Source of the DNA: UBA11524 sp963642705
Lineage (GTDB): Bacteria; Bacillota; Clostridia; Christensenellales; Aristaeellaceae
Length of the DNA: 64,000 bases
Direction of reading: 5' to 3'
Assembly (NCBI GenBank): GCA_963642705.1
Contig: CAVIHU010000002.1
Location: 70,897-134,896 of the forward strand
A program made the position numbers and the translations under genes. A model generated the notes under the pieces. That model was not told the DNA's origin. It saw nothing but the letters and a program-made list of their open reading frames with translations, and searched no databases. Shown here one piece after another: positions 60,072 through 64,000 of the stretch (positions are counted from its first letter, which is position 1; every line of letters starts with the position of its first letter).

Positions 60072-61259
60072 TCAGCAGCGCTCCATTACGCGCAGGCACA
60101 TGCGGCCGTTGTGATAGGGGCACTTCCATTCCTCGACAATGGGCTTGCCGGTCGGGATGCCGGCCTCGGATGTTGACCAGAACCATTCGCCGCCGGGACG
60201 CTTGTCTGCGAAGACACGCAGGATGTAGGCAAACTGTGCAGTTGCCTGTCGCAGCCAGTCCTCGCAGCCGGTCAGCTCATAGGCGTTCACAAAGCCAAGC
60301 ACCGTTTCCGCCTGCACCCACCAGATACGTGTTTCATCGATGTCGCCATCGGCAATCTCATTCTTCAGACCGTGGTCGGTGAAGGCACGCTCACGCACCG
60401 CCTCTGCCAGTGTCAGGCACATGTTTGCGTAGGGACTCTGCTGAGAAACGGGCAGCAGCGTCTCCGCCGCATCCCAAATCAGCCAGGAGCCCTCGATGTC
60501 ATGCCCAAAGGACTGCATATCGAGCAGCGAGCGGTAACTGTGGTCGAAGAAGACCTCCAGACGGCGTTTTTCCGGTGAATACATGACATGCAGGAAGCGC
60601 TCGAGGCACTTCTGACCCGCCAGACGCACTGCATTGTCCGGTACGGCGCGGTACAGCTCCGCATACGCCTCCAGCACGTGCAACAGCGTGTTCATCGTGC
60701 GGCTTGCCGTTTCGTGACGTGCCATCAACTTCGGGTTGTCCGACAGCTTGTCGTTGCTGACAGGCTGGAAATCCGGCTCATACGCCTCGCCGTAGCCGCC
60801 TTCATCGCTGCACTTGTCTTCAATCAGCCGGAAGAGCGAAAACGCCTTGTCATAAGCCGTCTGATAATCCGGGTCATCCCTGCCGACAGCTCGCAGGAAC
60901 GCGGCAAGCCCGTAAATCGCGAAAGCCTGACAGTATGTGTGCTTCGTGTGGTCGAGCGGCTGATTGTTTGCTGTGACCGACCAGTACAGTCCGCCGAGCG
61001 CAGTGTCCTCGAAATGCGGCATGAATGCAAACGCATGGCGCGCATAGCGAAGCAGAGAGGCATCCTGCAGGACGCGAGCGGCCGTCGAGAACGTCCACAG
61101 AATGCGGCTGTTCAGGATGCAGCCCTTGTGCGCTTCACGGTCGACCTGAAGCGATGAATCCACATAGCCGTAGAAGCCGCCGCGCTCCCAGTCGGCGAGA
61201 TTCTCCCAGAAGGGGAGGATGGTTTGGCGGAGGTGGCGGCTGCAATCCTGTTTCAGCAT
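60072..61259 (-). CDS. Cellobiose 2-epimerase (AGE family)
   Basis: Epimerises the reducing-end sugar of beta-1,4-disaccharides at C2, so mannobiose becomes mannosyl-glucose, the substrate of the GH130 subfamily-1 enzyme. The 395-residue (alpha/alpha)6-barrel protein has FYGYVD, HTYCQAFAIYGLA, SFGHDIEGSWLIWDA and the C-terminal EWKCPYHNGRMCLRVMER, with the catalytic histidines in these blocks. First gene of the operon, with GAGAGGA before its ATG and a consensus promoter. Confidence 0.92.
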   Translation of the reverse strand: MLKQDCSRHLRQTILPFWENLADWERGGFYGYVDSSLQVDREAHKGCILNSRILWTFSTAARVLQDASLLRYARHAFAFMPHFEDTALGGLYWSVTANNQPLDHTKHTYCQAFAIYGLAAFLRAVGRDDPDYQTAYDKAFSLFRLIEDKCSDEGGYGEAYEPDFQPVSNDKLSDNPKLMARHETASRTMNTLLHVLEAYAELYRAVPDNAVRLAGQKCLERFLHVMYSPEKRRLEVFFDHSYRSLLDMQSFGHDIEGSWLIWDAAETLLPVSQQSPYANMCLTLAEAVRERAFTDHGLKNEIADGDIDETRIWWVQAETVLGFVNAYELTGCEDWLRQATAQFAYILRVFADKRPGGEWFWSTSEAGIPTGKPIVEEWKCPYHNGRMCLRVMERC

Positions 61260-61277
61260 CAGGCATGTCCTCTCTTT

Positions 61278-61294
61278 GTTAGCTTAACGGTTAG
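61278..61294. promoter_or_regulatory. Candidate LacI operator downstream of the start site
   Basis: GTTAGCTTAACGGTTAG, with half-site GTTAGC shared with the palindrome at 61411. It covers about +4 to +20 relative to the expected start near 61298. Confidence 0.6.
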
Positions 61295-61304
61295 GTATAT
61301 TGCT

Positions 61305-61333
61305 ATTATAGCGTAGAAAAATGGTCTTGTCAA
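61305..61333 (-). promoter_or_regulatory. Consensus promoter of the mannan operon
   Basis: Minus strand TTGACA (61328-61333), 17-base spacer, TATAAT (61305-61310): a perfect match. Confidence 0.88.
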
Positions 61334-61410
61334 GAGACAAAACAGAAAAACAACTATTGAATACGGAAAAAAATCGCACCGGAATCAACAAAAAACAAGA
61401 AACAGGGTGA

Positions 61411-61424
61411 GCTAACATGTTAGC
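61411..61424. promoter_or_regulatory. Perfect palindromic operator GCTAACATGTTAGC
   Basis: Fourteen-base perfect palindrome about 130 bases from the operator at 61278, in the 362-base gap between the mannan operon and guaA. The pair suits repression by looping. Confidence 0.65.
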
Positions 61425-61525
61425 CTGCAAAAATCATCCGGAAACGCACGGTAAATCATCCGGAAAACGAAAAAGTCGTCTTGCGGTGAAGCGGCAACGA
61501 AATTATAAAAAGGAAACAGAAACGC

Positions 61526-61554
61526 TTGCTTTCAGGCGTAAAATGTGGCAAAAT
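61526..61554 (+). promoter_or_regulatory. Possible guaA promoter
   Basis: TTGCTT (61526-61531), 17-base spacer, CAAAAT (61549-61554). No guanine riboswitch is seen. Confidence 0.5.
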
Positions 61555-61621
61555 AGAAGGGTCGAGCTGCGCCGGATGAGATTGCGCAACGGCGACATGA
61601 TTTGGAGGGAGAATATAGGAA

Positions 61622-63163
61622 ATGGCGGAAACACAAAAAATCGTCATCCTGAACTTTGGCGGACAGTATACGCAGCTGATTGCGCGCCGCGTGCGCGAGT
61701 GCCGCGTGTACTCCTGCGTTTTGCCATATGATGCGACCATCGAGCAGATTCGCGAATTAAACCCGGTCGGTGTGATTTTGTCCGGCGGTCCCGCGAGTGT
61801 GCTGGAGGAAAATGCACCTCGCTGCGATGAGGGCGTGTACACTTTGGGCGTGCCGGTGCTGGGCATCTGTTACGGCATGCAGCTGACGGCGTATCTGCTC
61901 GGCGGCACGGTGCAGAAGGCGGAGCAGCGCGAATACGGGCGCATCACCGTCACCATGGACGACAAGGCGACACTGCTGTCCGGCATGTCGGATGCTTCCT
62001 CCTGCTGGATGAGCCACACGTATCAGGTCAGGCAGTGCCCTGAGGGCTTCTATGCCATCGCGCATAGCCGGAATTGCCCGGTCGCAGCCATGGCGAACGA
62101 TGAGAAACGCATTTACGGCGTGCAGTTTCATCCGGAGGTCACCCACTCCGACGAAGGGCGCATGGTCATCGAGAACTTCCTTAAACAGTGCCATTGCGTG
62201 GGCGACTGGTCGATGGAGACGTTCGCGCAGACCGCTATCCGCAATATCCGCGACATCGTTGGTGAGAAGGGCACTGTCTTGCTGGGTCTGTCCGGCGGCG
62301 TTGATTCGTCTGTCGCTGCAGCGCTGATTTACAAGGCGATCGGCGACCGGCTGACTTGCGTTTATGTTGACCACGGCTTCATGCGCAAGGGCGAAACGGA
62401 GCAGGTTGTCGATGTGTTCACCCACACCTTTCCTGTCCGCTTGGTTGCCGCAGACGGAAGCAAGATTTTCTATGAAGATTTGAAGGGCGTGTCCGACCCT
62501 GAGCAGAAGCGCAAGATTATCGGCCGCGATTTCCTGCAGGTGTTCAAGGCAGAGTCCGAAAAGCTCGGCAAGCTTGACTTCTTTGCGCAGGGCACCATTT
62601 ATCCGGACGTTATCGAAAGCGGTCAGGCAACCGGAGCGGCCGTCATCAAGAGCCACCACAATGTCGGCGGTCTGCCCAAGGAGCTTGGCTTCACGCAGCT
62701 GATTGAGCCGCTGCGCATGCTGTTCAAGGACGAAGTACGCGCACTGGGCGAAACGCTTGGTTTGCCGCGTGATCTTGTCTGGCGTCAGCCATTCCCGGGT
62801 CCCGGTCTCGCCATCCGCGTCATCGGCGACCTCACGCCCGAAAAGGTCGAAATAGTCCGCGAGAGTGACGCCGTCCTCCGCGAAGAGATCGCGAAGGCTG
62901 GTCTCGATGCCGATATCCATCAGTATTTCACCGTTTTGACCGGTATCCGTTCTGTCGGCGTTATGGGTGATGAGCGCACGTACGACTACACTGTCGCCAT
63001 CCGCGCCGTCACTACCGACGATTTCATGACCGCCGACTGGGCGCGCATCCCCTACGATGTTGTCCGTACCATCTCCGCTCGCATCGTTAATGAGGTCCCG
63101 CATGTCAACCGCGTCGTGCTCGATGTGACCACCAAGCCCCCGGCGAGCATTGAGTGGGAATAA
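61622..63163 (+). CDS. guaA: GMP synthase (glutamine-hydrolysing)
   Basis: Converts XMP to GMP using glutamine and ATP. The 513-residue chain has the class I glutamine amidotransferase domain (nucleophile Cys in LGICYGMQL, then FHPEVTHS with the His-Glu pair), the ATP pyrophosphatase P-loop GLSGGVDSSVAA, and the dimerisation domain ending KPPASIEWE. Start ATG 61622 follows GGAGGGAG. Length normal. The 3' end is the classic attachment site of guaA-specific integrases, and an integrase follows. Confidence 0.97.
   Translation: MAETQKIVILNFGGQYTQLIARRVRECRVYSCVLPYDATIEQIRELNPVGVILSGGPASVLEENAPRCDEGVYTLGVPVLGICYGMQLTAYLLGGTVQKAEQREYGRITVTMDDKATLLSGMSDASSCWMSHTYQVRQCPEGFYAIAHSRNCPVAAMANDEKRIYGVQFHPEVTHSDEGRMVIENFLKQCHCVGDWSMETFAQTAIRNIRDIVGEKGTVLLGLSGGVDSSVAAALIYKAIGDRLTCVYVDHGFMRKGETEQVVDVFTHTFPVRLVAADGSKIFYEDLKGVSDPEQKRKIIGRDFLQVFKAESEKLGKLDFFAQGTIYPDVIESGQATGAAVIKSHHNVGGLPKELGFTQLIEPLRMLFKDEVRALGETLGLPRDLVWRQPFPGPGLAIRVIGDLTPEKVEIVRESDAVLREEIAKAGLDADIHQYFTVLTGIRSVGVMGDERTYDYTVAIRAVTTDDFMTADWARIPYDVVRTISARIVNEVPHVNRVVLDVTTKPPASIEWE
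63130..63163 (+). other. Candidate attachment site in the guaA 3' end
   Basis: The terminal codons ending GAGTGGGAATAA are the conserved target of guaA-specific tyrosine integrases. Only one copy is in the window; the second would lie at the far end of the island. Confidence 0.5.
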
Positions 63164-63180
63164 ATATTTAGCGTTTTCTG

Positions 63181-63230
63181 AATCCTGAAAAGCGTTGGTA
63201 TTACAGCGCTTTTCAGGATTTCTCTTTTTC
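63181..63230 (+). terminator. guaA terminator
   Basis: AATCCTGAAAAGCG (63181-63194) pairs with CGCTTTTCAGGATT (63207-63220), then TCTCTTTTT. Confidence 0.85.
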
Positions 63231-63278
63231 GCTGGCTACAAATTGGCTACATTTGAAGCCTTTTTTGTAGCCAGAGGC

Positions 63279-63998
63279 TCACGGCATGATGCCGTCAAGC
63301 TGTCTGGCTACCTCCACCTGCTTGTTGGGGTACAGGTGGCTGTACGTGTCCATCGTGGTCTGTACCTTCTCGTGTCCGAGCCGCTCCGCAATCAGCAGCG
63401 GAGAGAAGCCCATCTCCACCAGCAGGCTGGCGTGGCTGTGTCGAATGTCATGCACCCGTATCCGCTTCACGCCCGAAGCCTTGTAGCCATACTCCATTTC
63501 GTGGTATAGAAAGCTCTTGGTGTAGGGAAACAGCCGGTCATCCTTTTGCAGCCCGTAGCAATGGGACATATACTCCTGTAAACAGGTGCAGAGTCCGTCA
63601 GGGATAGGGATGGTGCGGTTACTCTTGGGCGTTTTCGGCGTGGTGATGATGTCCTCTCTGCCGAGGCGCTGGTAGCTCTTGTTTACCGTCAAGGTCTTCT
63701 TTTCAAAGTCGATGTCCGACGGCGTGAGTGCCAACAGCTCTCCCTCGCGGATTCCGGTGAAGTACAGTGTCATAAATACTGCGTAGCTGGCAGGCCGGTC
63801 TTTCATGACCTCAATGAAGGTCTGAAACTCCTGCCTTGTCCAGAACAGCATCTCATCGGCGTGTTTCTTACCCATACTTCCCGCTTTATGGCATGGATTC
63901 TCTTTCAGTCCATAATACTTGACTGCGTAGTTGAAAATTGCCGTGAGCTGGTTGTTGATGCACTTGAGATAGGTCTGGGAGTAGGGCTTGCCGTTTTC
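63279..63998 (-). CDS. Tyrosine recombinase/integrase, N-terminus outside window
   Basis: Catalytic part of a phage/ICE-type tyrosine integrase, about 240 residues visible. The Arg of the first box is in YFTGIREGELLAL, then HDIRHSHASLL (His-x-x-Arg), GHEKVQTTMDTYSHLYP (His and nucleophile Tyr). The frame stays open to the window edge past the ATG at 63875, with the core-binding-domain block ENGKPYSQTYLKCINNQLTA, so the gene continues outside. It points back at guaA, as integrases of guaA-inserted elements do. Confidence 0.92.
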   Translation of the reverse strand, partial: ENGKPYSQTYLKCINNQLTAIFNYAVKYYGLKENPCHKAGSMGKKHADEMLFWTRQEFQTFIEVMKDRPASYAVFMTLYFTGIREGELLALTPSDIDFEKKTLTVNKSYQRLGREDIITTPKTPKSNRTIPIPDGLCTCLQEYMSHCYGLQKDDRLFPYTKSFLYHEMEYGYKASGVKRIRVHDIRHSHASLLVEMGFSPLLIAERLGHEKVQTTMDTYSHLYPNKQVEVARQLDGIMP

Positions 63999-64000
63999 AT

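Noticed and set aside
61430..61621. Guanine riboswitch before guaA
   Set aside because: No conserved purine-aptamer loops and no terminator before the start.

Overview
The window is a GC-rich stretch of a low-complexity-rich, Gram-positive-type anaerobe chromosome, most likely a gut-associated member of the class Clostridia. The reasons are the rimP-nusA-rnpM-ylxQ-infB-rbfA-truB-ribF order, the L10-leader-controlled rplJ-rplL pair, a pyruvate:ferredoxin oxidoreductase, AsnA-type asparagine synthesis, LplB/YtcP-type sugar permeases and a beta-mannan operon like those of gut Clostridia. No species is claimed. Strong consensus sigma-A type promoters with 17-base spacers are frequent and Shine-Dalgarno sites are clear.

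Layout. 1-2.2 kb: the 3' part of a cysteine desulfurase, dUTPase and a ComEC-like metallo-beta-lactamase-fold protein. 2.2-10.9 kb: the translation/ribosome-maturation operon, with a structured leader and an infB carrying four 90-base tandem repeats. 11-12.2 kb: rplJ-rplL on the minus strand behind an L10 leader and attenuator. 12.4-24.7 kb: envelope and housekeeping genes: transglutaminase-like protein, a lipoprotein with seven peptidoglycan-binding repeats, Mrp, TrmO, an M28-like peptidase, two membrane coiled-coil proteins (one with an Asp-Ala repeat), EF-P, a zinc-ribbon protein and a GH26 mannanase. 25-28.4 kb: nifJ/por. 28.5-35.7 kb: a glycan-uptake locus with a secreted multi-repeat protein, two permeases and a solute-binding protein. 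35.9-41.5 kb: diguanylate cyclase, LOG-family protein, HAD phosphatases and a CtpE-like P-type ATPase. 41.5-48.2 kb: a minus-strand run including asnA, an AI-2E-family permease and a ZnuCB-like metal transporter. 48.4-54.9 kb: rpiB, tRNA-Leu(TAA) and the phosphate system pstCAB-phoU-phoP-phoR. 55.2-61.3 kb: a LacI-regulated beta-mannan catabolic operon (cellobiose 2-epimerase, LacI regulator, two GH130 phosphorylases, SASA-type esterase). 61.6 kb to the end: guaA, and just beyond its 3' end a truncated tyrosine integrase, which looks like one end of a genomic island that continues outside the window.

How it fits together. The GH26 mannanase, the GH130 pair, the epimerase and the acetyl-esterase form a coherent route: deacetylate and cut mannan oligosaccharides, phosphorolyse beta-1,4-mannosyl bonds, and epimerise the reducing-end sugar. 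The ABC locus at 28.8-35.7 kb could supply oligosaccharides, but nothing in the sequence proves its substrate. Phosphate uptake and its two-component regulators are one block with a PhoP-like box in front, but no pstS is present.

Between genes there are at least three families of short, diverged, hairpin-forming repeats, some sitting inside essential operons. These, the secreted repeat protein with its unusual permease partner, and the guaA-linked island boundary are the parts most worth a second look.
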